Shown here: in pieces, positions 44,790-52,729 of the stretch
Numbering within the stretch: position 1 is the stretch's first letter
How the letters are laid out: each line of letters starts with the position of its first letter
NCBI RefSeq assembly: GCF_009664085.1
Contig: NZ_CP039268.1
Location: 1,721,501 to 1,785,500, forward strand
DNA: 64,000 nt
Direction of reading: 5' to 3'
Origin: Thermochromatium tepidum ATCC 43061
GTDB taxonomy: Bacteria; Pseudomonadota; Gammaproteobacteria; Chromatiales; Chromatiaceae
Notes under the pieces: generated by a model
Seen by the model: the letters and a program-made list of their open reading frames with translations, nothing else
What the model was told of the DNA's origin: nothing
Databases searched by the model: none
Program-made: the position numbers and the translations under genes

Positions 44790-45317
44790 ATGGGGCCGGA
44801 GTCGGAGACGCCTACCGATCCAGGCACGGACGTCCTGCTGCTTGGGCTGGGCAATCTGTTGCTCAGCGACGAGGGGGTAGGCGTCCAGGTGGTGCGCCGA
44901 CTCGAACGCGACTATCGCTTCGAGCCGGCCATCCGGCTGATCGATGGCGGCACCTCGGGTCTGGATCTGCTTCCGCTGTTTGCCGACCATCGGCGGATCC
45001 TGATGATCGATGCCATCGCGCTCGCTGCACCGCCGGGCCAGATCGCCGTGTTGCGCGATGCCGAGATCCGAAGTGCCCTGAGTCCAAGGCTCTCGGTGCA
45101 TCATCTGGGCCTGTCGGACCTGCTGGCGTTGGCCCAGTGGCTCGACGATGGTCCGACCGAGATCGTCCTGGTCGGGATCGTCCCGGAGTGCCTGGAACTG
45201 GGGCTGGAGCTGTCGCCGTCGGTCGCGGCGGCGATCCCCGCGGTGATCGAGCAGGTCGGGGCGATCCTGAGCGGCTGGGGGGTCGCGTTCGAACGGGTCA
45301 GTGCCACACAGCCGTAA
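44790..45317 (+). CDS. hybD: Hydrogenase maturation endopeptidase HybD
   Basis: Cuts the C-terminal peptide of the large subunit after nickel insertion. A 175-residue protein with LLGLGNLLLSDEGVGVQVV (metal Glu/Asp), LIDGGTSGLDLL, MIDAIALAAPPG and VHHLGLSDLLALA (His). The N-terminal 15 residues are an unusual polar extension. The ATG is one base after the hybC stop. No hyp genes for active-site assembly are in the window. Confidence 0.93.
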   Translation: MGPESETPTDPGTDVLLLGLGNLLLSDEGVGVQVVRRLERDYRFEPAIRLIDGGTSGLDLLPLFADHRRILMIDAIALAAPPGQIAVLRDAEIRSALSPRLSVHHLGLSDLLALAQWLDDGPTEIVLVGIVPECLELGLELSPSVAAAIPAVIEQVGAILSGWGVAFERVSATQP

Positions 45318-45364
45318 CACGTCACACCCTCCAAGGCCTAAAGCAGGCTGTATCGGTCTGGCGC

Positions 45365-46864
45365 TCAAGACGAGGGTGTCGGTGGGTATTTTTGCCGGAT
45401 CATCTCGCCGATCAGGCGGATCGTCTCGCGGCTGCCTTCTTCGGCCGAGCGCATCGCCGCGACGATCTCGTCGAGCGCGGCGTGGTCGTGCAGCCAGTCC
45501 TGGTGGGCGGCGGCGACGGCTTGGCGCACACCCTCATGGACCCTGCGGTGCGGCGCATCGAGTTGGGCGTAGGCCGGCAGGCCGGAAAACGCCAGCCTGC
45601 CGTGGCCCGTCTCATACCATTTACCGAGCCGACAACTGTGGTGATCGATACCGACGGCCTGGACCTCTTCACCCTCCCCGCCTTTTTCCACCGCCACATA
45701 GCCGCGCTGCATATAGATCACGTGATCGAGCTTGGTCAGCGAGGCGAAGGCGAGATCTTTGGCCTGGTTTAAGGCCGCCATCGTCTGCTGGGCCGATTGG
45801 GCCACGGCATCGAACTGACTGGCGAAACGACCGACACGCTCGCCGAGCGTCTGCACCTCGCCCCCGAGCACCTGGGTTTGCGCGACCATCGCTGTCACCC
45901 GCTCCGATAGGGTCGTAATGATCGTATTGATCTCCTGTGTGGCCAGCCGCGTACGCTCGGCGAGCCTCCTCACTTCGTCGGCCACCACGGCGAAACCGCG
46001 TCCCATCTCGCCGGCGCGCGCCGCCTCGATCGCGGCATTCAAGGCCAGCAGATTGGTCTGTTTGGCGATCTCGGAGATCAGTCCCAAGGTCTGCTGGATC
46101 GTGACCGTCGCCTCGCCCAAGGCCTGGGTGGTCTGACTGGTCTGCGTCATACGCTCGCGCATCGTGGCGAAATCGCTCACCATGGTGCGCACGGCCGCCT
46201 GGCTTTCCTGGGCGCCGCGTTCGTTTTCCACCGCCAGTGCCATCACGTTGTCCATCGCCTGGGCGACGATGACCAGGTCGTTCTGGTTGCCAGCAAGATT
46301 GGTGAGCAGGCTGCCGCTGTTTAGATGATGCAGCTCGCTATTGAGCCGGTTGCGGCGCGAGAACTCCGCAGCGGCCTTCATCGCATCGAGCGCCTGATTG
46401 ATACCCTGCATCGACTTGGCGATCTCCCCTGGCATGCCTTCGATAAAGGCATAGCGCCTGAAATCTTCCTGCGCCGCACGCTGGAAGCAGGTCGTGACAT
46501 CTTTGAAATAGGCCTCGACGATGTCGAGGAAGTCGTTCAGTTCCCAGGCCACCTTGCCGAACTCACCCAGACCCTTGGTATGGGTGATGCGCACATGCAT
46601 ATTGCCCCGCTTGGCCTGTTGCAGCGCCTCGCTCATGCGCCTCAGGGTTTCGAGGGGGCGCGTCGACCAGTGAAACAGGCCCCACCCAAGCAGTGCGATT
46701 ATGATCGGCAAAATGAATAGCATCCCGTTCGAATTGAACCAATACAGATAGCCAGCGAGCCCGGCATTGATGAGGACGATCGCCGTCAGCCCCCATGCAA
46801 TTCGTTGGTATACGAAGGGGACGCCTTTACTGGCACGGCTTGTGCCTTGGAAAAAATCGGACAT
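45365..46864 (-). CDS. Methyl-accepting chemotaxis protein with CZB zinc-binding domain
   Basis: A 499-residue chemoreceptor. Two hydrophobic helices near residues 22-62 have little between them, so there is no periplasmic sensor. A HAMP-like region follows, then the signalling hairpin [20 protein letters not shown] with [18 protein letters not shown]. The C-terminal CZB domain (about 385-480) has [25 protein letters not shown] and HRRVHEGV with the His/Cys zinc ligands. Such receptors sense cytoplasmic zinc or oxidants. It is convergent with hybD and 14 bases after the PAS gene, which may feed it a redox signal. Confidence 0.92.
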   Translation of the reverse strand: MSDFFQGTSRASKGVPFVYQRIAWGLTAIVLINAGLAGYLYWFNSNGMLFILPIIIALLGWGLFHWSTRPLETLRRMSEALQQAKRGNMHVRITHTKGLGEFGKVAWELNDFLDIVEAYFKDVTTCFQRAAQEDFRRYAFIEGMPGEIAKSMQGINQALDAMKAAAEFSRRNRLNSELHHLNSGSLLTNLAGNQNDLVIVAQAMDNVMALAVENERGAQESQAAVRTMVSDFATMRERMTQTSQTTQALGEATVTIQQTLGLISEIAKQTNLLALNAAIEAARAGEMGRGFAVVADEVRRLAERTRLATQEINTIITTLSERVTAMVAQTQVLGGEVQTLGERVGRFASQFDAVAQSAQQTMAALNQAKDLAFASLTKLDHVIYMQRGYVAVEKGGEGEEVQAVGIDHHSCRLGKWYETGHGRLAFSGLPAYAQLDAPHRRVHEGVRQAVAAAHQDWLHDHAALDEIVAAMRSAEEGSRETIRLIGEMIRQKYPPTPSS

Positions 46865-46878
46865 GGGGATGCTCTCGC

Positions 46879-47409
46879 TCAGCGCGACTGATGGAACAGA
46901 TCGAGCACGAGGCGCTCGTAGCTGAGCCCTTGCGTGGTGAGCCGCTGGCTCAACCAGGCGAGTGAGGCATCACAGGCCTGGGCTGGCCCTACTTTTTGTT
47001 CGATGCGCAGCATCTCAGCATAGATCGGCACAAAGAAATCGATCGCGGCCCGCGGTGCCTGACGACGCACGGAAAAATAACCGACCACCCGACCATTCTC
47101 ATAATCCGGCGTGACATTGGCAAATACCCAATAATAGTCGCCATTCGAGCTCATGTTCTTGACAAAGCCGAACCATTCACGACCAGTCTGGATCGTATCC
47201 CACAAATGCTTGAACGCGCCGCGCGGCATATCGGGATGACGCACGATGTTGTGCTGCACACCTAGCAACTCGCTTTCCGAATAGTCGGCCATGCGCATGA
47301 AGACGCGGTTCGCGTAGGTGATGCGGCCTTTCAGGTCGGTTTTGGTGACGATGAATTCGTCGGCACCAAATTGTCTTTCGTTTTGTGTCGGTACGATGTT
47401 GCGTTTCAT
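46879..47409 (-). CDS. PAS-domain protein (aerotaxis Aer-like sensor domain)
   Basis: A 176-residue protein with one PAS domain (about 18-125): [38 protein letters not shown], and [20 protein letters not shown]. This is the FAD-binding aerotaxis type. A helical C-terminal part follows ([19 protein letters not shown]). No membrane or signalling hairpin is present; these are in the following chemoreceptor gene. The pair could be a split Aer system; that is inference. Confidence 0.88.
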   Translation of the reverse strand: MKRNIVPTQNERQFGADEFIVTKTDLKGRITYANRVFMRMADYSESELLGVQHNIVRHPDMPRGAFKHLWDTIQTGREWFGFVKNMSSNGDYYWVFANVTPDYENGRVVGYFSVRRQAPRAAIDFFVPIYAEMLRIEQKVGPAQACDASLAWLSQRLTTQGLSYERLVLDLFHQSR

Positions 47410-47594
47410 GACGTTCTCTGGCAACGACTCGGATACAACAAGCTCTACGATCGCCTGAAATCAGCTAGCCCATCTGGGTCACCTGATAAAAAACGACGAC
47501 GCCTTGGTTTGACCTCGAGACAGTCTGGGGTACGAAGCGACCGCACCTGGCCGAACAGAGGATCTTAAGAATACCGCTGAGTGCGCGCGGGCAG

Positions 47595-48845
47595 TCAGCG
47601 GATAATCCCTTGGCCCCGCGCCGCCTGCAACCAGCTCGGAAACTCCTGAAGCAGTCGGTCATAGAGCTGGGCGTCGGTCAGGTCGTGTAGATCGTCGATG
47701 GCAAAGAATCCGCAGTTGTCGACCAGGCGTCCGCTCAGGGTATCGAGCTTCTCCAAGATACCGTAGTTGCGGCCACCAAGACCCATAAACTGCCAGAAGA
47801 TGGGGTAGTGCGCGGCCTCGCGCATGAGCTCGGTGATAGCGCGGTTCTGGTGGACGCCGCCGTCGCTGACGAATAGCACATAGGCCGGCGGTGCTTGGGG
47901 ATCGCGGCGGTAGTGGTCGATGACCTCGCGCATCACGCGAGGCTCGTCGTTGGTCCCTCCGTACCATCGCTTCCAGCCGCCCCGGACGGTGTTGATGTAA
48001 TCGCCGATGTTGTCCAGGGTCGCCGGATCGAGCGGCTTGGGCGTGGTATCGAAGGCCCAGACATCGAGACGGCCGTCATCGTCGAAGTGCAACGCCAGCG
48101 GCAGCACCCGGTCGAGCAGCTCCTGAACTCGCCCACTTTTGTATTGATGCCCCATCGAGCCACTGGCATCGAGCACCAGTCCAACCCGTGCGCGCAAGCC
48201 TTGCAAGCCTTGCTTCGCCAGACTCAGCCGCGCGGTCTTCACCAGACTGACTAGCTGCGGGGCTTGCTGTTCGACGCGCTTGTCCAGGGACAGCCGCACC
48301 GGTTCCGGCGAGGGTGCAACCGGTGCCGGCTCGGCCACCTCGCCGCCGAAGTGATGCACCAGGGCAGCGAGCCCCCCGCTGAACCCCTGCCCCGTGGCGC
48401 TCAGACGCCAAACCCCGCCCTTGCGGTAGATCTCAGCGAGCATCAGGGCGCGCTCATCGGCAAAGTCGCTCCCGCGCAATGCGAAGCTGGCCTTGACCTG
48501 TCCGTGCTCGATCAGGCACAGGCGCCCGGTGGTGAGTTGCCGCATGGTCCCGGCCCCGTCGATCGCGGCCACGAAGACCAGACGATCGATGCTGGCCGGT
48601 AGCTGATCCAGGGCCAACCGGAATCCGGCCTCGAAGCCCGCCGGACTCGCAAGCTGCACACCGCCGCAGGGCGTCTGGGGCTGGTTGAAGAAGGTCATGT
48701 AACGCTCATCGGCAAGCCGTCCGGCGGCATCGACACCGAAACAGGAGACATCGGCCGCGATCCCCTCGAGGTCGATGCCGACCTCGAGGTCCACCGAAGA
48801 CATCAGATCCGGCAATGCCACACGCTGACCACGGCTGAGTTGCAT
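47595..48845 (-). CDS. TerF-like protein: TerD domain plus VWA domain
   Basis: A 416-residue protein with an N-terminal TerD/CABP-like domain (LSRGQRVALPDLMSSVDLEV, then LIEHGQVKASFALRG, about 1-165) and a C-terminal VWA domain. The MIDAS motif is seen in VGLVLDASGSMGHQYKSG (DxSxS), with further ligands in WYGGTNDEP and VLFVSDGG. TerF proteins act in tellurite/stress and possibly phage-response Ter systems. No other ter gene is here. The ATG has AGGAGA about 7 bases upstream. Confidence 0.87.
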   Translation of the reverse strand: MQLSRGQRVALPDLMSSVDLEVGIDLEGIAADVSCFGVDAAGRLADERYMTFFNQPQTPCGGVQLASPAGFEAGFRLALDQLPASIDRLVFVAAIDGAGTMRQLTTGRLCLIEHGQVKASFALRGSDFADERALMLAEIYRKGGVWRLSATGQGFSGGLAALVHHFGGEVAEPAPVAPSPEPVRLSLDKRVEQQAPQLVSLVKTARLSLAKQGLQGLRARVGLVLDASGSMGHQYKSGRVQELLDRVLPLALHFDDDGRLDVWAFDTTPKPLDPATLDNIGDYINTVRGGWKRWYGGTNDEPRVMREVIDHYRRDPQAPPAYVLFVSDGGVHQNRAITELMREAAHYPIFWQFMGLGGRNYGILEKLDTLSGRLVDNCGFFAIDDLHDLTDAQLYDRLLQEFPSWLQAARGQGIIR

Positions 48846-48929
48846 CTCGTCTCTCCTGAACCCCCGAGCCTCAGGGAACGACTGTAAGCGAGAATCGCGA
48901 GTGCGGACAAGCGGGTTCATCGGCTTATT

Positions 48930-49150
48930 ATTAACCCGGCGTAACTATTCAGGTTCTCGGCCCAACCAAGGTGAGTGCTGGCTACCGTAGAGCGCCGTAA
49001 GGCGCGATTGTTGGCGGTGAAACCGGCGCGCCACGCCATTGCCTTTTCGACCGCCCTAATCGCGGCTAAAGCCGCTCCTACGGGAGGCGTTGGTGTGGGG
49101 TAGGAGCGCCGTAAGGCGCAATCCACATCTTTATTTAGGGCCGGGTTAAT
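48930..49150. mobile_element. 221-bp MITE-like element
   Basis: Bounded by a perfect 11-bp inverted repeat: ATTAACCCGGC (48930-48940) and GCCGGGTTAAT (49140-49150). Its right 20 bases are identical to the end of the IS481-type relic at 12854-12873. Inside are two copies of AGCGCCGTAAGGCGC (48991-49005, 49105-49119) and one copy of the 21-bp REP-like palindrome (49058-49078). No ORF of note. No clear target duplication is seen. Most likely a non-autonomous derivative of an IS. Confidence 0.7.
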
Positions 49151-49770
49151 AGCTGCTTGGCACGAGTCTGCGGATCCTGCGGTCGAGCGAGCCGGGGCCG
49201 GGATCCGAGTAGCCAGTCACAGACGCCCGGATTGAGCACGAGCGCGATCTCGGCGGCCAGTTGCGCCTGACTGCCGCGGGGATACATCCTAAGCCCCATC
49301 TGGGCCGCGGCGATCAGTGCCCCGGTGAGGGCGGCGATCTCGAAGCGGGCGATCCGGCGCAGTCCGGCATAGGCCGCTTGGCGCGTCGGTCTCGATAGAG
49401 CAAACGGGTGACCACCAGCCAAAGCGTCGTCGGCACCGAGGACCAGACAGATCAGTGTGCCACAGCCAGCCAGCTTCGCCCGCTCGGCGGCATGCCGCCC
49501 GCGACTCAGGGCGACGTCGAGCCGATGGCGATCCAATGGCTCGCTGGTGCGAGGTGCAAAGGGAATCAGACTGCCTGGATCGATGAGCTCACAGCGATCC
49601 ACAGGCACCCGAGAATCCGAAGTAAACCCAGTCGTCGACAAGCAGCGTAACGGCTCGGACGACATGGGATCAGCGACGAAACAGAGACATCCGATGTGTT
49701 TCGGTCCAGTCGACTCACACCCAGGACTCACTTTGGCCACCGGGACGCTCAGCCACTCGGGCACTGCCAT
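49135..49770 (-). CDS. CobT-like protein, C-terminus altered by mobile element
   Basis: A 211-residue protein with distant similarity to the phosphoribosyltransferase CobT: ALSRGRHAAERAKLAGCGTL, then RFEIAALTGALIAAAQMG and VLNPGVCDWLLGSRPRLA, in the order of the CobT core. It is much shorter than CobT (about 350). The end of the gene (LLTRP, stop) is encoded by the right end of the MITE-like element. The ATG overlaps the cobD stop (TGATG), so it is in the cobalamin gene group. Activity is doubtful; it may be a decayed or shortened paralogue. Confidence 0.55.
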   Translation of the reverse strand: MAVPEWLSVPVAKVSPGCESTGPKHIGCLCFVADPMSSEPLRCLSTTGFTSDSRVPVDRCELIDPGSLIPFAPRTSEPLDRHRLDVALSRGRHAAERAKLAGCGTLICLVLGADDALAGGHPFALSRPTRQAAYAGLRRIARFEIAALTGALIAAAQMGLRMYPRGSQAQLAAEIALVLNPGVCDWLLGSRPRLARPQDPQTRAKQLLTRP

Positions 49771-50846
49771 CAACACCCGTCTAGTGCAGCGAGCGCGTGC
49801 TCCAGACGCCCCCATTCCGCCTCGCATCCCGGCAGACCGAACCTTAGGCTGGCTGGGTGCTCAAAGAACCGGATGAGGATGCCATGCTCGCCCAGCCGTT
49901 CATACCATCGTTCAGCCTTAGGTGTCCGCACCCATTGAAAGAGCGCAGTCCCGCCTGTCGGGGCCAGTCCATGATGACTCAAGAGCTCGGCCAACCGCTC
50001 TGCAGCCTGCGGCAAGGCAATGCGCGCTGCCGCCTGCCAGACCCGATCCTCGAGCGCCAAGCGCGCGATCCAGCGCGCGGGACCGCTCAGGGTCCAGGGA
50101 CCGAGCGCCTGCGCGGCTTGCTCTCGCAACTCGGGTTCGGCGAACAGAAACCCGACCCGTGCCCCCGCCAGTCCGAAGAACTTGCCGAGCGAACGCAGCA
50201 CCACCAGACCCGGACGCCCGACATACGGCAGTACAGTCTCGCCGGGGGTGACGTCCATAAAGGCCTCATCGACCACCAGCCAGCCGCCACGCGCGGCCAG
50301 ACGCGCCTGCCAATCGAGCAGGGTCGCCGGCGGCCAACGCCGTCCGGTCGGATTGTTGGGATGGATGACGATCAGCACATCGAGCCGCTCGTGTCCCGGG
50401 CCATCGTCTAGCCAGTCGCCCGGGTCACCGTCGGGTAGAGCGATCACGCGATGCCCAGCGCGATGCCAGGCATGGGCATGCTCGCGATAGCCGACCTCGG
50501 GGACCCCAACCCGACCAGGCGGGCGCAGGGTCGGCAGCAGCCGGATCGCAGCCTGGGATCCGGCGAGCGGCAACCCGCCAGAAGCGGCGTAGTAATGCGC
50601 GGCGGCGATCTCCAGACCATCCTCGTCCTCGGGCAGCCGCGCCCAGACCTCGGGCGGCACCCTGGGCACAGGCCAGCCATTGGGATTGATCCCGGTCGAG
50701 AGATCAATCCAATCCCAAAGCGGACGCCCGAAACGCCGCACCGCCTCAAGCAGACGCCCACCATGCACGGGCGGTGCGGAAAACTCGAGGCACCCAGCGT
50801 CCAGCGCGGCCTCAGGCACAGCATGCACGTCCACGTCCCCGGTCAA
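49770..50846 (-). CDS. cobD: Threonine-phosphate decarboxylase (cobalamin synthesis)
   Basis: A PLP enzyme of aminotransferase class I/II making aminopropanol phosphate for the nucleotide loop of cobalamin (called CobC in some organisms). Visible: FSAPPVHGGRLLEA, DLSTGINPNGWP, VIHPNNPTGRRWP and the lysine segment LRSLGKFFGLAGARVGFLFA. 358 residues. The start used is a TTG overlapping the upstream stop; a GTG a few codons inside is also possible. A CobT-like gene follows directly. Confidence 0.9.
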   Translation of the reverse strand: MTGDVDVHAVPEAALDAGCLEFSAPPVHGGRLLEAVRRFGRPLWDWIDLSTGINPNGWPVPRVPPEVWARLPEDEDGLEIAAAHYYAASGGLPLAGSQAAIRLLPTLRPPGRVGVPEVGYREHAHAWHRAGHRVIALPDGDPGDWLDDGPGHERLDVLIVIHPNNPTGRRWPPATLLDWQARLAARGGWLVVDEAFMDVTPGETVLPYVGRPGLVVLRSLGKFFGLAGARVGFLFAEPELREQAAQALGPWTLSGPARWIARLALEDRVWQAAARIALPQAAERLAELLSHHGLAPTGGTALFQWVRTPKAERWYERLGEHGILIRFFEHPASLRFGLPGCEAEWGRLEHALAALDGC

Positions 50847-51952
50847 CCCGCGGCACGAATCGGGATCGAGCGGCCCTTCCAGCGCACGCTGTTACGCACC
50901 AGGGTGAGATAGAGCGAGCGGGCGAAGATCGCCATGAAGAACAGCAGCAAGACCGGATAGCTCAGCGCCGTGAACCAGCCGAAATTGCCGAGCCGCCGCA
51001 GCAACCAGTGGATCTGGAGCACATAAGCGCCATAGCCGATGCCTCCGGCGAGCGTCCATGGGGTCCAACCGGCCTGCGGCCAGTGCCGGAAGGCATCGAA
51101 GGCCGCCATGCCGCCTGCAATCCAGGCCGCAATCAGGAGCAGCATCACGAAGTCGGTGGTCATGGCCCCGCGCGCGAAGTTCTTGGTCCAGCCATCGGCC
51201 AGATCGCGCAGCCCACCTGGGTACATCCGGAACGCGATCACCCCCTCGCCGATGAAATTGCGCGTCGGCACCCCGCGTTGCGCCATCGCGCGCGCCAGTA
51301 CCACATCATCGATGATCTCTTCGCGTACCAGACGATGACCGCCGGTGCGAAAATAGTCCGCGCGCGAGCAGACCATGCAGGGCCCGAATGCACCCCTTGA
51401 CTCCAGCCGATCCCCGAGCAGGGTAAACGACCGGATGCCGGCCATCATGATCAGCGAAAAGCCGGCTGAGAGCCGTTCATAGACGCGCTGCATCCGGTGA
51501 TAGGGCTGGATCGAGACCAGACCTCCATACTGGGCCTGGGTGGCGACGATACGCCGCAGACCGCCGGGTTCGAGCTCGGTGTCGGCATCGAGGAAGACCA
51601 ACACCTCACCCCGGGCCGCGAGCGCCCCGGCCCAGCAGGCGCGCGGCTTGCCGATCCAGCCGGGCTCGGGCTCGCTTAGGGTCAGGGTCCTGAGACCGGC
51701 GGCCCGTCCCAGTTCGGCGGTGCGGTCGCTCGAGTTGTCATCGACCAAGATGACCTCGAAATCGGGATGATCCTGAATGCGCAACGAATCCAGCAGCGGC
51801 GGCAGGCGTGCCTCCTCGTTACGCGCCGGGATGATGACCGAGACAGGCCGGTCGTCGCAGTGCTCGGGTAGCGGCGGACAGGGGCGCATCCGACCGAGAA
51901 AAACGAAGGCCAGCGCCCAGGGCAGGATCAACCAAAGGAGTTCGATCGGCAT
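50843..51952 (-). CDS. GT2-family glycosyltransferase, membrane-bound
   Basis: A 369-residue protein: one N-terminal helix, then a GT2 domain (VSVIIPARNEEARLPPLLDS, VILVDDNSSDRT, FLDADTELEP, with REEIIDDVVLARAM as the acceptor-side motif). Three or four C-terminal helices follow. This layout is like that of enzymes glycosylating carotenoids or hopanoids. The acceptor is unknown. It overlaps cobD by 4 bases, but a functional link to cobalamin is not obvious. Confidence 0.85.
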   Translation of the reverse strand: MPIELLWLILPWALAFVFLGRMRPCPPLPEHCDDRPVSVIIPARNEEARLPPLLDSLRIQDHPDFEVILVDDNSSDRTAELGRAAGLRTLTLSEPEPGWIGKPRACWAGALAARGEVLVFLDADTELEPGGLRRIVATQAQYGGLVSIQPYHRMQRVYERLSAGFSLIMMAGIRSFTLLGDRLESRGAFGPCMVCSRADYFRTGGHRLVREEIIDDVVLARAMAQRGVPTRNFIGEGVIAFRMYPGGLRDLADGWTKNFARGAMTTDFVMLLLIAAWIAGGMAAFDAFRHWPQAGWTPWTLAGGIGYGAYVLQIHWLLRRLGNFGWFTALSYPVLLLFFMAIFARSLYLTLVRNSVRWKGRSIPIRAAG

Positions 51953-51996
51953 GGTATTTTGGGCTCAGCACGGCTCGGCGGACACGCCTCCCGCAC

Positions 51997-52659
51997 TCAA
52001 TCAAAGGATAGAAAGTCGTCGACAGCACGCTGATCCAGCTTGAACAGATCCGGCTTGAGCGCGACATTGCGCTGAATATTCGTGAAGTTGAGCCTCGTCT
52101 CCTGGCCAAAGCTGTCGGCCATGATCAGGCTGTCGAGACTGTCCGTGCCGAAACCCAGTTCGATGCGAACCACCTCGGTCTCGGGATCCTTGGGGATCAG
52201 CTCGACCCAGTCGCGCCCGTCGCTGCTTTCGATCGAGCGCACCTCGAAATGCTGCTCGATCGGCTCGGTATTCGATAACAACAGGGCTGGTGTCCCGCGC
52301 AACGCCTTGGCCTGACTCTGGTGCGAGACCTGCTTGAGCTCGATGTCGTGCACATAGACCCGTTTGCCGTCGGCGATGATGATCTGCGGATTGGGGCTCG
52401 CGTATTCCCAGCGGAAACGACCCGGACGCTGGAGATAGAATGTTCCATGTCGCTCGATCATCTGGGTACGCTCGGCGTTAAAGGTGAATTGTTGGAAGTC
52501 GGCCTGGAGACTGGTCAGCCCCCTGAGATAGTCGTCGATGCGCTGCGCACCCTCGGCGGCCAGTGCTCCGCCTGAAGAGACGTACAGCACAATCAACACC
52601 TGGATCAGCCACACGAAGACGCGCGAACGCCCGGAATCACAGCGAGAAAGAAACGGCAT
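51997..52659 (-). CDS. lolA: Outer-membrane lipoprotein carrier protein
   Basis: Carries lipoproteins from LolCDE across the periplasm to LolB. A 220-residue protein with a signal peptide (VFVWLIQVLIVLYVSSGGAL, then AAEG) and the LolA fold: LTSLQADFQQFTFNAERTQM, GTFYLQRPGRFRWEYASPNP and IIADGKRVYVHDIELKQV. The start MPFLSRCD was chosen to give a normal signal peptide; the longer frame runs into ftsK. It lies 70 bases downstream of ftsK, the standard ftsK-lolA order. Confidence 0.93.
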   Translation of the reverse strand: MPFLSRCDSGRSRVFVWLIQVLIVLYVSSGGALAAEGAQRIDDYLRGLTSLQADFQQFTFNAERTQMIERHGTFYLQRPGRFRWEYASPNPQIIIADGKRVYVHDIELKQVSHQSQAKALRGTPALLLSNTEPIEQHFEVRSIESSDGRDWVELIPKDPETEVVRIELGFGTDSLDSLIMADSFGQETRLNFTNIQRNVALKPDLFKLDQRAVDDFLSFD

Positions 52660-52729
52660 GGATCGAGAGACCTGGATGTGATTGGAGGTATATTGGACCT
52701 GGTGCGCGGTGCAAAGATCCAGCATGCGT

